NCBI RefSeq assembly: GCF_003205575.1
Contig: NZ_PYBW01000095.1
Coordinates: 1 to 64,000 of the forward strand
Direction of reading: 5' to 3'
Source: Streptomyces tateyamensis
GTDB taxonomy: Bacteria > Actinomycetota > Actinomycetes > Streptomycetales > Streptomycetaceae
Length of the DNA stretch: 64,000 nucleotides
The translations under genes were made by a program, and so were the position numbers. Positions 10,309 to 20,163 of the stretch are shown here, piece after piece. The stretch's first letter is position 1; the number at the start of each line of letters is the position of its first letter. Below the pieces are notes generated by a model, which ran no database searches, was not told the origin of the DNA, and saw only the letters and a list, made by a program, of their open reading frames with translations.

Positions 10309-10944
10309 GTGAGCCTGACCAGTTGGCTGCAGGGCCTGCCCGGACCACTGGTGTACGCGGCGGTCGGCGGGCTGGTCTTCGCCGAGGACGCGATCTTCGT
10401 GGGCTTCGTGCTGCCCGGCGAGACGGCGGCGGTGCTCGGCGGGGTGATCGCCCAGCAGGGCCGGGTCGACGTCTGGTGGCTGGGCACGGTGGTGGTGCTG
10501 GCCGCGATCCTCGGCGACACCGTGGGCTACCAGGTCGGCCACCGCTACGGCGACCGGATCCTGACCGTGGGTCCGCTGCGCCGCCACCAGCAGCAGATCG
10601 ACCGGTCCAAGGAGTTCATCGGCAAGCGCGGCGCCAGTGCGGTCTTCCTCGGCCGCTTCATCGCCTTCTTCCGGGCCATGATGCCCGCGCTGGCCGGCAT
10701 CTCCCGGATGCCGTACCGGCGCTTCCTGCTCTACAACGCGCTCGGCGGCCTGGTCTGGGGCGTCGGGTTCACGGCCCTCGGCTACTTCGCCGGCGCCGCC
10801 TACAGCCGGATCGAGGCCCAGGTCGGCCAGGCGCTCGCGCTCTTCGTCGCCGCCGTCGTGGTGGTCGCGCTGGTGGTCTGGCGGGTCCGCAAGCACCGCC
10901 GGGAGCGCGGCAGCGGCCGGCAGGATCCGCCTTCGCCGCGCTGA
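10309..10944 (+). CDS. DedA-family membrane protein
   Basis: 211 residues. The family pattern is clear: the re-entrant segment FAEDAIFVGFVLPGETAAVLGG, the conserved GRFIAFFRAMMPALAGISRMPYR block, and several membrane helices. DedA/VTT proteins act in lipid carrier or phospholipid scrambling and help keep the proton-motive force. The GTG start has GAGGAGG upstream. It is monocistronic. Confidence 0.9.
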   Translation: MSLTSWLQGLPGPLVYAAVGGLVFAEDAIFVGFVLPGETAAVLGGVIAQQGRVDVWWLGTVVVLAAILGDTVGYQVGHRYGDRILTVGPLRRHQQQIDRSKEFIGKRGASAVFLGRFIAFFRAMMPALAGISRMPYRRFLLYNALGGLVWGVGFTALGYFAGAAYSRIEAQVGQALALFVAAVVVVALVVWRVRKHRRERGSGRQDPPSPR

Positions 10945-10997
10945 GCTACCCCGTTTTCCGGCCCGCACGCCTGCGCCACCCCTTCGGTTGAACCGGG

Positions 10998-11023
10998 CCC
11001 GGTCCCGGCCCGCCGCGACCGGG
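10998..11023. terminator. Hairpin after dedA-type gene
   Basis: Arms CCCGGTC (10998-11004) and GACCGGG (11017-11023) flank a 12-base loop just before the next gene. No T-run follows, as is usual in high-GC actinobacteria. It could terminate the DedA transcript. Confidence 0.4.
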
Positions 11024-11042
11024 CCGGCCGCATCATGTGCCC

Positions 11043-12172
11043 ATGGTGAACCCGATGGACGAAGTGCCTGCCTACCTGACCATCCGGATGACCGCCCTGC
11101 CCGACGAGCGGGCCGAGTTGGCCGATGCCCAGGCCTGGCGGGCCCGGGCCGCGTATCCGCGGATCCTGGCGGCGGGTCGGCCGCGGTTCGGGGTGGCGCG
11201 GGAGCGGGAGGAGGGCGGCTGGGAGCTCTGCAGCGGGTTGGAGTCGATGCCGCAGCAGGCCAGGGACGTCATGGGGAGCCTGTGCCGCGGGATCGCCCAG
11301 GACGCCGCCGAGGCGGGTGACGAGGCGCTGCACCGGGCGGCCACCGCCGTGGTGGACAGGCTGGACCGGGAGAAGCTGGACGAGGTCGAACTGGGCTGCC
11401 GCTACCGGGTGGTGCGGGTCGAGCGGTTCATCCGCAGCGGTCCGGACGGCCCCGAGCCGCCGCGCTCCAGCGACCTGGACGATCCGGACCGCCGCGACCT
11501 GCGCGACGACCTGGACCCGAGCCGGGGCTTCGTGCTGGACCCGCTCACCCCCCCGGGATGTCCGAGGGCATCCTGAAGACCGATCTGCTCCAACTGGTGC
11601 CCGCCCCAGGGCAGTTCCCGGCCGGCGTGCGCGAGGACGCGATGCGCGCCGGTGAGACCCACCCGGGCCTGGTGCTGTTGCCCGCCGCCTTCTCCGTCGC
11701 CGAACGGGCGCCCGCCGGCCACTGGCGCCCCACCTGCGGCTACGACGCCGGGACCCCGTTCCGGGCCCGCGACATCCTCTCCACCGCGCTGCGGGTGAGC
11801 GACCCGGTGCAGCTGCACCTGTCCGCCGAGGAACGCGCGGTCTACGCGGCGGCGGCCGACCGGCTGGAGGCCGAGCAGCTCGACGAACTGACCGTCGCGG
11901 ACCGGCTGCTGCGGGTGGTCCGGGTCGAGCGGATGGTCCGGTTCGGCCCGGACGGTCCGGAGGGTCCGCGCCCTTGCGACCCGGATCCGGAGGACCCGGT
12001 GCTGCTGGCCGACCAGAAGCTGCGCGAGCAGGGGATCGTGTTCGACGAGGACACCCCGATCGAACTCGGCGAGGCGGCCCAGGAGTTCCAGCGCCTCTTC
12101 GAGGCCGAGCTGCAGCGCCGCGGCCGGCCGCTCCCGCCGTGGGCGGCGGGACAGCGCAGCACCGAGCAGTAG
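11043..12172 (+). pseudogene. DUF5954-like gene split by a frameshift at a C7 run
   Basis: Two overlapping reading frames together make one protein. The first frame (11043-11576) has AYLTIRMTALPDE and ends soon after LDPLTPPG. The second frame (11558-12172) starts MSEGILKTDLLQLVPAPG and carries on with VERMVRFGPDGPEGPRP. The break is at seven Cs (11548-11554); eight Cs would read TPPGMSEGILK continuously and give about 376 residues. It may be a real indel, a phase-variable tract or a sequencing error. The family is of unknown function; both halves contain a similar RVVRVER(F/M)(I/V)R segment, which suggests an internal duplication. Confidence 0.65.
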
Positions 12173-12362
12173 CAGCCAGCCCCCACCGGCCGCGCGTCGG
12201 GCCGCGCCCCGCCCGGGGGAGCCGGCCCGGCGCGCGGCCGCGTGCGGAGCCCGAGGACGGTGCGGCGGCGTGGGCACGGAAAGGCAACTGCTGCGGGAGC
12301 GGGCGACTCGGAGGATCGTGGAAGGAGGACGCACGGCCGCCCCGCCCGAGGAGGCGCAGCCC

Positions 12363-12665
12363 ATGAGGTTCATCCAGATCATCGAGTACCGGACCAGGCG
12401 GATCGACGAGTTCAACGCCCTGCTGGACGCCTGGGTCGAACGCAACGCCGGGCACCGGCTGGCCGGCCGCTCGGTGCAGACCCGCGACCGCGACGCGCAG
12501 GACGTCTACCTGAACATCGTCGAGTTCCCCTCCTACGAGGAGGCGATGGCCAACTCGAACCGCCCGGAGACCGCGGAGTTCGCGGCCCAGGTGGCCGAGC
12601 TGTGCGAGGGTCCGCCCTCGTTCCGCAACCTCGACCTGCTCAACGAGTGGAACTTCACCGACTGA
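12363..12665 (+). CDS. Small dimeric alpha/beta-barrel-like protein
   Basis: 100 residues. The start MRFIQIIEYRTRRIDEFNALLDAW and later VYLNIVEFPSYEEAMANSNRPE resemble the antibiotic-biosynthesis-monooxygenase or EthD-like dimeric ferredoxin-fold proteins. No catalytic residues are obvious. The ATG is preceded by GAGG at ten bases. An in-frame ORF extends upstream to 12270, but that part is arginine/glutamate-rich low-complexity sequence typical of non-coding high-GC DNA. Confidence 0.6.
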   Translation: MRFIQIIEYRTRRIDEFNALLDAWVERNAGHRLAGRSVQTRDRDAQDVYLNIVEFPSYEEAMANSNRPETAEFAAQVAELCEGPPSFRNLDLLNEWNFTD

Positions 12666-12671
12666 ACGGAC

Positions 12672-12793
12672 GCCCGGCTGGTCAGGCCGACGGCCGGGCG
12701 GCGGCTCAGCGCACGGGCGGCGTACCGCTCCAGGGGCCATGCACAAACAACCGGCGGGGCTGCCGGACCCCCGCGATCGGGGGCCCGGCAGCC
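12672..12793. terminator. Two hairpins between converging genes
   Basis: The first hairpin has arms GCCCGGC (12672-12678) and GCCGGGC (12693-12699). The second is strong: GGCTGCCGG-A-CCCCC (12758-12772) pairs with GGGGG-C-CCGGCAGCC (12779-12793) with a six-base loop. They lie between the small rightward gene and the leftward secreted-protein gene and probably stop transcription from both sides. Confidence 0.65.
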
Positions 12794-12803
12794 CTGCCGT
12801 GGC

Positions 12804-14519
12804 TCAGCTGACGTTCAGGGCGGCGTCGTCGATGACGAACGAGGTCTGCTTCTGGGAGTCCTCGGTGCCGGTGAAGGTCAGCGTGACCGACTTGCCGGCG
12901 TAGGCCGACAGGTCGACGGTCTTCTGGGCGTAGCCGGTGTTGTGGTTGAGGTTGGAGTAGGTCGCCAGGGTGGTGCCGTTGGCGGTGAGCACCAGCTTGT
13001 CGTAGGCCGTGCTGGTGGTGGTCTCCGCGGTGTCGATGTGCAGCCAGTAGCTCAGCTTGTAGCTGGTGCAGCCGGCCGGCACGGTGACGGTCTGGGAGAG
13101 GGTGTCGGTGGTCGCCGAGCCGTAGCCGTCCAGCCAGGCGTTCCAGCTGCCGCTGTGCGCGGGCTCGCTGCTGGAGTTGCTGACCACGCCGCTGGAGGCG
13201 GTCCAGGGCGCGGCGGTGCCGGTCTCGAAGCCGGCGTTGCCGAGCAGCTGGGCCGCCGTGCAGCCGGAGCCGCCGCCGGTCGGGGTCACCGTCCAGGTGA
13301 AGGAGGCGGTGCCGCTGACGCCGGTGGAGTCGGTGGCGGTCACGGTGACCGAGGAGCTGCCCGCGGTGGTCGGGGTGCCGCTGACCAGCCCGGTCGAGGA
13401 GTTGATCGACAGGCCAGCCGGCAGCCCGGTGGCCGACCAGCTCAGGGTGCCGCCCGCGGTGTCGTTCGCGGCGAGCTGCAGCGAGGCGGCGGAGCCCGCC
13501 ACGGTGGACTGCGCCCCCGGGTTGGTCACGCTGACCGAGCCGGCGGTGCCGCCGGTGCCGCCGCCGGCCAGCCACTGGGTCGCGTTCAGCGCCAGCGCCG
13601 CGTCGGTGCCCGCCGGGTCGTCCCAGCCGTTGTAGAGGGTGTTGCCCGGCGAGCCGGTGCCGTCGTCGATCGTCGAGCTGTCGCCCCAGATCGCCACCCG
13701 GCCCTTGCCGAAGCTGCTGGTGACGAAGAACGCACCGGTGTTGCCGCTGTAGCCGGTCCGGTAGACGATCCCCTTGACCGACGGGTTGTCGGCGGGCTTG
13801 AGGGTGAACGTGGTGCCGTTGCGCAGGATCGAGCCGGTCACCGTCCCGAACGGGCCGTTCAGCACCGGGTCGGTGCTGTCGCTGATCGCCCGCGGGTTGT
13901 CGGTGGTGATGTTCAGCAGGTCGACCGAGAAGCCGAACGGGTCGCTGCTGTTCACCGAGTTGGTGGTCAGCAGGTCGTTGATGATGGCCGGCGAGTCCCA
14001 GCCGTCGTTGTTGCGGTCGCTCTGGGTGTGGTCGGAGATCAGGAAGAGGCCGCCGCCGTTCTGCACGAACTGCATCAGCGCGGTCTTCTCGGCATCGGTG
14101 AACCGGATGTTCGGCTCCGGCAGCACGAACTCGTCGAAGTTGGCCAGGTCCAGCGCGCCACCCGTGCCGTAGCTGATGCTGCTGCCGGCCGGCAGCGTCT
14201 TCAGGCTGTAGTTGCCGCTCTTCTGCAGCGCGACGCCCCAGGCCGAGATGGCTCCGGTCCAGTCCGTCTCGGCCTGCGGGTTGGCGTTCTGCGCCAGCGG
14301 GTCGGGCTGGCTGGTACTGATCACCCAGTCCGCGTTGCCGGCCGTCTCGGCGTGGGCCGCGTCGAACAGCACCCGGTGCTTCGCCGTGCCGGCGGCCGGG
14401 GCGGTGGTGGTGCCGGTGCTGGCGGCGGCGGGCAGCACACCGGTGCCGGTCACCGCGGCCAGCACGACGGCGGCGGCCGCGACGGCGACCGGACGAGCAC
14501 CTCTGTCGATCCTGAACAT
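12804..14519 (-). CDS. Secreted protein with GATase-like, Ig-like and lectin-like domains
   Basis: 571 residues with a Sec-type signal peptide ending near AAAST. Residues about 45-320 have an alpha/beta fold like ThuA or other GATase-like proteins ([31 protein letters not shown]), without an obvious catalytic triad. About 325-415 is a putative Ig-like domain ([24 protein letters not shown]). After a Gly-rich linker comes a carbohydrate-binding-like jelly roll ([20 protein letters not shown] to the end). It is a likely extracellular polysaccharide-associated protein. Ribosome site AAGGAG lies nine bases before the ATG. Confidence 0.75.
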   Translation of the reverse strand: MFRIDRGARPVAVAAAAVVLAAVTGTGVLPAAASTGTTTAPAAGTAKHRVLFDAAHAETAGNADWVISTSQPDPLAQNANPQAETDWTGAISAWGVALQKSGNYSLKTLPAGSSISYGTGGALDLANFDEFVLPEPNIRFTDAEKTALMQFVQNGGGLFLISDHTQSDRNNDGWDSPAIINDLLTTNSVNSSDPFGFSVDLLNITTDNPRAISDSTDPVLNGPFGTVTGSILRNGTTFTLKPADNPSVKGIVYRTGYSGNTGAFFVTSSFGKGRVAIWGDSSTIDDGTGSPGNTLYNGWDDPAGTDAALALNATQWLAGGGTGGTAGSVSVTNPGAQSTVAGSAASLQLAANDTAGGTLSWSATGLPAGLSINSSTGLVSGTPTTAGSSSVTVTATDSTGVSGTASFTWTVTPTGGGSGCTAAQLLGNAGFETGTAAPWTASSGVVSNSSSEPAHSGSWNAWLDGYGSATTDTLSQTVTVPAGCTSYKLSYWLHIDTAETTTSTAYDKLVLTANGTTLATYSNLNHNTGYAQKTVDLSAYAGKSVTLTFTGTEDSQKQTSFVIDDAALNVS

Positions 14520-14741
14520 GCGTCAAGCTCCTTGCGTGGGGAGGAGAAACAGGCAGGGCATGACCTGCGCGCTCAGCTCGTGCGCGCAGCTTTCCGCTTC
14601 CGGGATCCCACCCGGAGAGCGGGAAGTCTGGGGAGGAGGTCGGCTCGCCGGCCTGCGACCGACCGGTCGCGCCGTCCCGGCGCTACCCCGGCTCGTGCCT
14701 GGCGGCTACGGACCAAGGTAGCGACGGGACATGACGGGTAA

Positions 14742-16016
14742 TCAGGCCTGGCGGCCGTCCATCCGGTACTTCTGGGCGAACTGCGGGATCAGCCGGACGG
14801 TGGTGCCGGTCGGGTGCAGCAGGTCGGGCGCCTGGGTGTGGATCGGCACCACGATCTTCGGCGCCGCCCGGTGCACCAGGGCGTGCAGGTCGTCGGCGGT
14901 GGCGTGGCCGAAGGAGCCGATCCGGCGCAGCGGCACGCCCAGCGCGTCCAGCCACTCGGTGAACAGCTGCCAGCGCGACTCGAACGGGCCGAGCGGCTCG
15001 CCGTTGGCGTGCAGCCAGAGCGTGCCGGGCCCGACCGGCAGGTCGGCCAGCTCGGCGATGTCGCTCAGGGTGCCCATGTCGGGCTGGTAGACGAAGGCAC
15101 CGGGCTCGGCGCGCAGCCCCGCCAGGCCCAGCTCGCTCCAGGAGAGCACGCCCTCGATGCCGGTCGCCCGCAGGAAGGCCGCGACCCGGTCGCCCCAGAC
15201 GATCCGGCGCCCGGCCGCGGCGGCGATCTCCAGGAACTCCGCGACCCGCTCCAGGTCGCGGGGGTAGAGGCCGAGCAGCAGCAGGTCCGGGCCCGCCTCG
15301 GTGAGCGCGGCGGCGAAGTCGGCGGCCACGTCGTCCTCGTTGCGCGGCGGGCCGGCCGGCAGGCCCAGGCCGAGCGCGGTGCCCTCGGTGACCAGCAGGT
15401 CGCACCCGGCGGCCCGGTCGGCGAAGTGCCAGGAGCGCTCAGGGGCCCGGCCGTGGAACCGGATGTCGCCGGTGAAGGCGAGCACGCCCTCGCTGGTGGT
15501 GACCAGGTAGCCGCTGGCTCCCGGGGTGTCGTGGTCGACCGGGATCCGCTCGACCGTCATCGGACCCACCGTCACCGGGCTCTCCGGCGCGACCGGGTGC
15601 CAGACCGGGTCGCCGCCGGGCAGGCCGTCGCCGGCCGCCGTGAGCGCGGTCAGCAGCGCGATGGTCTCGGGCGAGGCGTGCACCGGGACCTCGGGGCGCA
15701 CGAAGCCGGCCAGGCCGCAGTGGTCGATGTGCCCGTGGGTCAGGAACAGCGCGGTCGGCATCACCTCGGCGGCCAGCGGGTCGCCGGCGTCCAGCAGGGC
15801 CGGGTCGTAGACCCCGCCGACCTGCGGCGCGGCGCCCATCCGCAGACGCTGCGCCAGGTGCCGCTCGGGCCGCAGCGAGACCGGGGCGCGGAACAGGTCC
15901 GCGCCGGCGGGTACGTCCATGCCGAAGTCGAGCATGACCCGGTGGCCGCCGTCGGTGACGATGATCTTGCTGGAGCCGATGACGCCTACGCCGCCCCAGA
16001 ATTCAACAGTGGTCAA
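14742..16016 (-). CDS. Metallo-beta-lactamase-fold hydrolase
   Basis: 424 residues. The zinc motif THGHIDHCG, the downstream FTGDIRFHG and a late IPxFAQKYRMDG show the RNase J/beta-CASP-like branch of the MBL superfamily. It is the last gene of the leftward transport operon. The start is a TTG at 16016 preceded by AGGAAGAG, which overlaps the end of the HAD gene. With a sugar- or glycerophosphodiester-type transporter upstream, a phosphodiesterase role is possible; that is inference from context only. Confidence 0.75.
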   Translation of the reverse strand: MTTVEFWGGVGVIGSSKIIVTDGGHRVMLDFGMDVPAGADLFRAPVSLRPERHLAQRLRMGAAPQVGGVYDPALLDAGDPLAAEVMPTALFLTHGHIDHCGLAGFVRPEVPVHASPETIALLTALTAAGDGLPGGDPVWHPVAPESPVTVGPMTVERIPVDHDTPGASGYLVTTSEGVLAFTGDIRFHGRAPERSWHFADRAAGCDLLVTEGTALGLGLPAGPPRNEDDVAADFAAALTEAGPDLLLLGLYPRDLERVAEFLEIAAAAGRRIVWGDRVAAFLRATGIEGVLSWSELGLAGLRAEPGAFVYQPDMGTLSDIAELADLPVGPGTLWLHANGEPLGPFESRWQLFTEWLDALGVPLRRIGSFGHATADDLHALVHRAAPKIVVPIHTQAPDLLHPTGTTVRLIPQFAQKYRMDGRQA

Positions 16017-16031
16017 AAGAAGAGTCTCTTC

Positions 16032-16775
16032 CTAGATGGATGGTGCGTTGCGCGAGGTGACCCGGTCCGCCCACGCGGTCAGCGCGGGCAGCAGGTCCTC
16101 GGCGCGGTCCCCGGTCGCGGTGGCTGGGCCATCGGCGCGGCCGAATCGGTCGATGTAACCGGTGGCGGCGCCGAGCGCCGCGGCCGGTTCGATGTCGTTG
16201 CGGTAGTGGTCGCCGATCGAGAAGAGCAGCTCGGCCGGACGGTCGACCAGGTGGGCCTCCATCCAGCGGCGCAGCCCGACCGGCTTGGCGGCGCCGGGGA
16301 CCACCTCGTCGAAGGCCTCGGCCAGTCCCATCCGCGCCAGCAGCGGGGCCAGGCCCTCGGCGGGGCTGTTGGTGGCGAGCACGATCCGCACCTCGCCGCG
16401 CAGCGCCGCGTACTGCTCGATCAGCGGTTCGACGAGCTCCAGCACGCAGGACTCGTCGAGCATGTGGACCCGGCTGGCCAGGAAGGCCCGCTGCACGGTG
16501 TCGGGGTCGATCCGGTGGCCGTCGGCGAGCGCCTGGACCACGCCCCAGCCGTCCTCGGCGGCGCGCAGCAGTGCGGCCTCGGCCGGGTCGTCGGTGCCCT
16601 CGGCGGCGGCGACGCCCTCGGCCAGGTAGCGCTCGAAGACGTCCAGGAACCGGGTCGCCTCGGTGCCGGCCAGGGTGGCGGCGACCTGACGCGCGTAGAA
16701 CCTGATCGGCTCGTCGCTGCGGTACACCGTGCCGTCGAAGTCGGAGACGATGATCGGTTGTTGACGGTCAGCCAC
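16032..16775 (-). CDS. HAD-superfamily phosphatase
   Basis: 247 residues. Motif I is DFDGTVY near the N-terminus with the nucleophilic aspartate, motif II is VLATNS, motif III lysine is in GAAKPVGLR, and motif IV is SIGDHYRND. These are all the HAD catalytic elements, with a helical cap between motifs I and II. It probably removes phosphate from a transported metabolite. The GTG start overlaps the end of the upstream permease gene by eight bases, so the two are translationally coupled. Confidence 0.85.
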   Translation of the reverse strand: MADRQQPIIVSDFDGTVYRSDEPIRFYARQVAATLAGTEATRFLDVFERYLAEGVAAAEGTDDPAEAALLRAAEDGWGVVQALADGHRIDPDTVQRAFLASRVHMLDESCVLELVEPLIEQYAALRGEVRIVLATNSPAEGLAPLLARMGLAEAFDEVVPGAAKPVGLRRWMEAHLVDRPAELLFSIGDHYRNDIEPAAALGAATGYIDRFGRADGPATATGDRAEDLLPALTAWADRVTSRNAPSI

Positions 16776-17649
16776 GGACGCCTCCGGCAGCGGACAGGGC
16801 GCCGCGGATGAACTGCCGCTGGAGCACCAGGAAGAACACCATCACGGGCAGTGTGGTGAAGGTGACCGCCGCGGCCAGGCCGGGGAAGTCGGTGCCCTCG
16901 GCGGAGGAGAAGATCGACAGGCCGACCTCGACCGGCTGCACCGTGTTCGAGGACTCCATGGTGCTGCTGGTCATGATGACCGGCCACAGGAAGGAGTTCC
17001 ACGAGCCGAGGAAGACGTTGACGGCGATGATCAGCAGCGCCGGGCGGACCATCGGCATGCCGATCGAGCGGAGCACCCGCAGTCGGGAGGCCCCGTCCAG
17101 CGCGGCCGCGTCCAGGATCTCCTGCGGGATCGTCAGGAAGAACTGCCGGACCAGGAAGATCCCGAAGACGCTGGCACCCCAGGGGATGATCTGGATCCAG
17201 TAGGTGTTCAGCAGGTGCAGGTCGTTGGCCAGCACGTAGTCCGGGATGATCAGCACCGTGCCCGGCATCATCAGCACCGAGAGCACCACCAGGGTCAGCG
17301 CCTTGCGCCCCGGGAAGCGCAGCACGCCGAAGGCGAACCCCGCCAGCAGCGAGGTGGCCAGGCAGAGCAGCACCGTGCAGGAGGCGATCAGCACGGTGTT
17401 GGCGAACAACCGCACCCAGGGCGCCGCGTCCCAGGCGCGCGACCAGTTGGACCACTGCCAGTGCGGCCACAGGGCCGGCGGGAAGTTGCTGAACTCGCCG
17501 GGCTTCCCGAGGGAGATGACGACGGTCCAGTAGAACGGGAAGACGAACGCGGCGCCGATCAGCAGCGCCAGCACGCGCCGGGCGTAGTGCCCGGCGCGGC
17601 CGGCTCCACCGAAGGCCGGCCTCCTTCCCTGGTGGGAGGCGGTCTTCAT
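16768..17649 (-). CDS. ABC transporter permease, MalG/UgpE type
   Basis: 293 residues with six membrane helices. The EAA loop that contacts the ATPase reads EILDAAALDGASRLRVLRSIGMPMVRPALL-like (the core is residues near 190-210: DAAALDGASRLRVL). It forms the inner-membrane channel with the permease at 19050. No ATPase gene is in the operon; actinobacteria commonly use a shared ATPase (MsiK) for such importers. Confidence 0.9.
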   Translation of the reverse strand: MKTASHQGRRPAFGGAGRAGHYARRVLALLIGAAFVFPFYWTVVISLGKPGEFSNFPPALWPHWQWSNWSRAWDAAPWVRLFANTVLIASCTVLLCLATSLLAGFAFGVLRFPGRKALTLVVLSVLMMPGTVLIIPDYVLANDLHLLNTYWIQIIPWGASVFGIFLVRQFFLTIPQEILDAAALDGASRLRVLRSIGMPMVRPALLIIAVNVFLGSWNSFLWPVIMTSSTMESSNTVQPVEVGLSIFSSAEGTDFPGLAAAVTFTTLPVMVFFLVLQRQFIRGALSAAGGVRG

Positions 17650-17656
17650 CGGATCA

Positions 17657-18973
17657 TCAGCCCTGGGTCTTGGCGGTGGCGCAGGCGTTCTGCGCGGTCT
17701 TCAGGGCGTCGGCGGGCGCCGCCCCGTTGTCCAGCACGTCCTGGATCGCGGTCGCCTCGTAGCCCTGGCACTTGAAGATCCAGTTGTACGGGGGCAGCGC
17801 GAAGGCGGTGTCGAGCTGGGAGACCGCGGCGGTCTCGTAGGGGTTCTTGGCGATGAAGTCCTGCATCTGCGGCAGCGCCTTCGGGGTGACCGGCAGGTAG
17901 CCCGAGGTGGCGGCCCAACCGGCCTGCTCCTCCGGGCTGGTGATGAACTTCATGAACGCCCAGGCGGCGGCCTTCTGGTCGGCGGTGGCGTTCTTGAAGA
18001 CCACCATGTTGGTGCCGGTCAGCTCGTTGACGCCGCCCTTGGCGCCGGACGGCAGGGCCGAGATGCCCAGGGTGAGCTTGTCGCCGACGGTCTTCTTCTC
18101 GAAGCCGTAGCCGGCCGCGGAGGAGATGTCGAAGGCGCCCTTGAGCGCGCCCAGCGCGGTCTCGCCCGGGTAGTTCTTGCCGGTGGCCAGCGCGCCCGCG
18201 TCCTTGAGCGACTTCAGGTAGGTCATCGCCTTGACGGCGCCGTCGTCGTTCAGGTGCGGGGTGCCGTCCGCGTCGTACAGCGCGCCGCCGTTCGCCTTGT
18301 CCAGGATCTCGAACCACTGGGTGCCGAAGGCGGCGCCGGCGGCCGAACCCGGGTCGATGGTGGAGCCGGTGACGCCGTTGGTGGAGACCGCCTTCATGGT
18401 GGCGGCGTAGTCGTCCCAGGTCTTCGGCTCGCTCTGGCCGGCGGCCTTGAGCATGTCGGCGTTGTAGAACAGGATCAGCACGCTCTTGTTGAACGGCCAC
18501 ATCCAGTTCTTGCCGTCGCCCAGCGCCAGGTCCTTCTGGATGCCCTTGTAGAAGTCGGCCACCTGCGGCGGGGTGTCGGTGCCCGCCAGCTCGCTGATCG
18601 GGCTGATCGCGCCGCCGGACTGGAAGTAGGACGCCCAGCTCTCGTAGACCTGGCCGATGGTCGGCGCGTTGCCCGCCTGGACCTCGGCCTTCTCCTTGGT
18701 GTACATCGTCGCGTAGTCCGGGTCGCCCTGGAGCTTGACGGTGATGTTCGGGTACTTGGCCTGGAAGTCCGCGACCAGCTTGTCCATCGCCGGCTTCAGC
18801 GTGCCGATGGTCATCGCCTCTTCGAAGGTGATGGTCACCGGGGTGGTGGGGACGGCCAGTTCGTGGCCCGAGGGCGCGCCGGACGAGCTGGAGGCGGCGG
18901 GGGTGCCGCCACCGGCGCAGGCGGAGAGGCTGAGGGCCGCGATGGCGGCGACGGCGGCTATGCGCAGACGCAT
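17657..18973 (-). CDS. Solute-binding lipoprotein, UgpB-like
   Basis: 438 residues. The signal sequence ends in the lipobox LSLSACAGG, so the protein is anchored outside the membrane. The segment AGNAPTIGQVYESWASYFQ is similar to the glycerol-3-phosphate-binding protein UgpB (GNAPAILQVYE). It should deliver a small polar solute to the two permeases. It sits between the two permease genes in the operon; the ligand is unproven. Confidence 0.88.
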   Translation of the reverse strand: MRLRIAAVAAIAALSLSACAGGGTPAASSSSGAPSGHELAVPTTPVTITFEEAMTIGTLKPAMDKLVADFQAKYPNITVKLQGDPDYATMYTKEKAEVQAGNAPTIGQVYESWASYFQSGGAISPISELAGTDTPPQVADFYKGIQKDLALGDGKNWMWPFNKSVLILFYNADMLKAAGQSEPKTWDDYAATMKAVSTNGVTGSTIDPGSAAGAAFGTQWFEILDKANGGALYDADGTPHLNDDGAVKAMTYLKSLKDAGALATGKNYPGETALGALKGAFDISSAAGYGFEKKTVGDKLTLGISALPSGAKGGVNELTGTNMVVFKNATADQKAAAWAFMKFITSPEEQAGWAATSGYLPVTPKALPQMQDFIAKNPYETAAVSQLDTAFALPPYNWIFKCQGYEATAIQDVLDNGAAPADALKTAQNACATAKTQG

Positions 18974-19049
18974 GGGAGGGTGTCCGTTTCTTGTTCTGTG
19001 TGGGACGGTGCAGGCCGAGCGGGACGTGCGGGGACGTGCGCGGGGGAGC

Positions 19050-20033
19050 TCACACGAGCGAGGACTCCGAACCGGCGGCGGTGCGCCGGCGGACCAGGGT
19101 GAAGAGCACGGTGATGGCGAACAGGACCACGGCCAGCGCGGCGCCGTAGCCGGTGTCGCTCAGCACGAAGGCCTCCTGGTAGACCAGGTAGCTCAGGGTC
19201 GTGGTGGCGTAGACCGGACCACCGCCGGAGAGCGCGTAGAACTGGGTGAACGCCTGCAGCGAGGTGATGGCGGTGATCGCCACGACGAAGGTGGTGACCG
19301 GCCGCAGCTGGTGCCAGGTCAGGTACCAGAACTCCTGCCAGGCCGAGCAGCCGTCCACCCGGGCCGCCTCGCTCAGCTCGTTCGGCAGGGTGGCGAGCCC
19401 GCCGAGGAAGACCACGGTGGTGAAGCCGACCTCGTGCCACAGGCTGTAGATGATCACCGCGGGCATCGAGGAGCTCGACGACTGCAGCCAGTCCGAGGTG
19501 GGCAGGTGCAGGCTGTGCAGCACCCAGTCGGCCAGCCCGAAGCGCGGGTTGAAGATCCAGACCCAGATCATCGAGGTGGCGATCACCGGGGTGGCGTGCG
19601 GCAGGAACAGCGCCACCCGGGAGGCGTTCAGCAGCACGCCGCCGCGCTGCAGCAGCAGCGCCAGGGCCAACGAGACGGCGGTGCCGCCGATCACCATCGC
19701 CCCGCTGAAGTACAGCGAGTGCCACACGCTGGACAGGAAGGTCGGCTGGGTGGCGGCGATCAGGCGCTGGTAGTTGCCCACCCCCTTGAAGGTGGACAGC
19801 GCCGGGTCGAGCGCGTTCCACTTCCAGAGTGAGACGTAGAACGTATAACCGGTCGGAATGATGACGAAGGTCGCGAAGATCAGCACCGCCGGGGCCGAGT
19901 AGGCCCAGCCCCATCGGGTGGTGCGGAAGTCGCGGGCCTGGTTCCGGCGGCGGGCGGTGCGGCCCGGCACGGCGACGGGCCGGGCGGTGGTCGTTGCGGT
20001 CACGTCGAGAACTTTGACGAGCGACCGTTTCAT
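19050..20033 (-). CDS. ABC transporter permease, MalF/UgpA type
   Basis: 327 residues from the ATG at 20033 (a TTG three codons upstream is also possible). Six membrane helices follow an extended basic N-terminus. The EAA loop is SEAARVDGCSAWQEFWYLTW and the late segment SGGGPVYATTTLSYLVYQEAF matches the UgpA group. It is the first gene of the operon that continues to 14742. Confidence 0.9.
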   Translation of the reverse strand: MKRSLVKVLDVTATTTARPVAVPGRTARRRNQARDFRTTRWGWAYSAPAVLIFATFVIIPTGYTFYVSLWKWNALDPALSTFKGVGNYQRLIAATQPTFLSSVWHSLYFSGAMVIGGTAVSLALALLLQRGGVLLNASRVALFLPHATPVIATSMIWVWIFNPRFGLADWVLHSLHLPTSDWLQSSSSSMPAVIIYSLWHEVGFTTVVFLGGLATLPNELSEAARVDGCSAWQEFWYLTWHQLRPVTTFVVAITAITSLQAFTQFYALSGGGPVYATTTLSYLVYQEAFVLSDTGYGAALAVVLFAITVLFTLVRRRTAAGSESSLV

Positions 20034-20037
20034 CGAA

Positions 20038-20083
20038 GCCAAGAATTGATGAACAACTGGCTACTTCCACAGCGATTCTTGAC
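20038..20083. promoter_or_regulatory. Inverted pair of ATTCTTGRC motifs at the transporter promoter
   Basis: GCCAAGAAT (20038-20046) and ATTCTTGAC (20075-20083) are inverted copies of ATTCTTGRC, immediately upstream of the first transporter gene. The placement suits a regulator of the operon, possibly a LacI- or DeoR-type protein; no such gene is in the window. Confidence 0.35.
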
Positions 20084-20163
20084 GGCGTCAGATATCCTGA
20101 AAGGCTGGGCACTCGTACAACCGACTCGGTCCGGCCGGCCCACGCCCGTACCCCCGCAACAAA

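Noticed and set aside
8818-10968. Very long minus-strand open frames over the MFS and DedA genes
   Set aside because: They are GC-rich shadows with His/Gln/Arg runs and no domain pattern; the plus-strand genes have clear membrane motifs.
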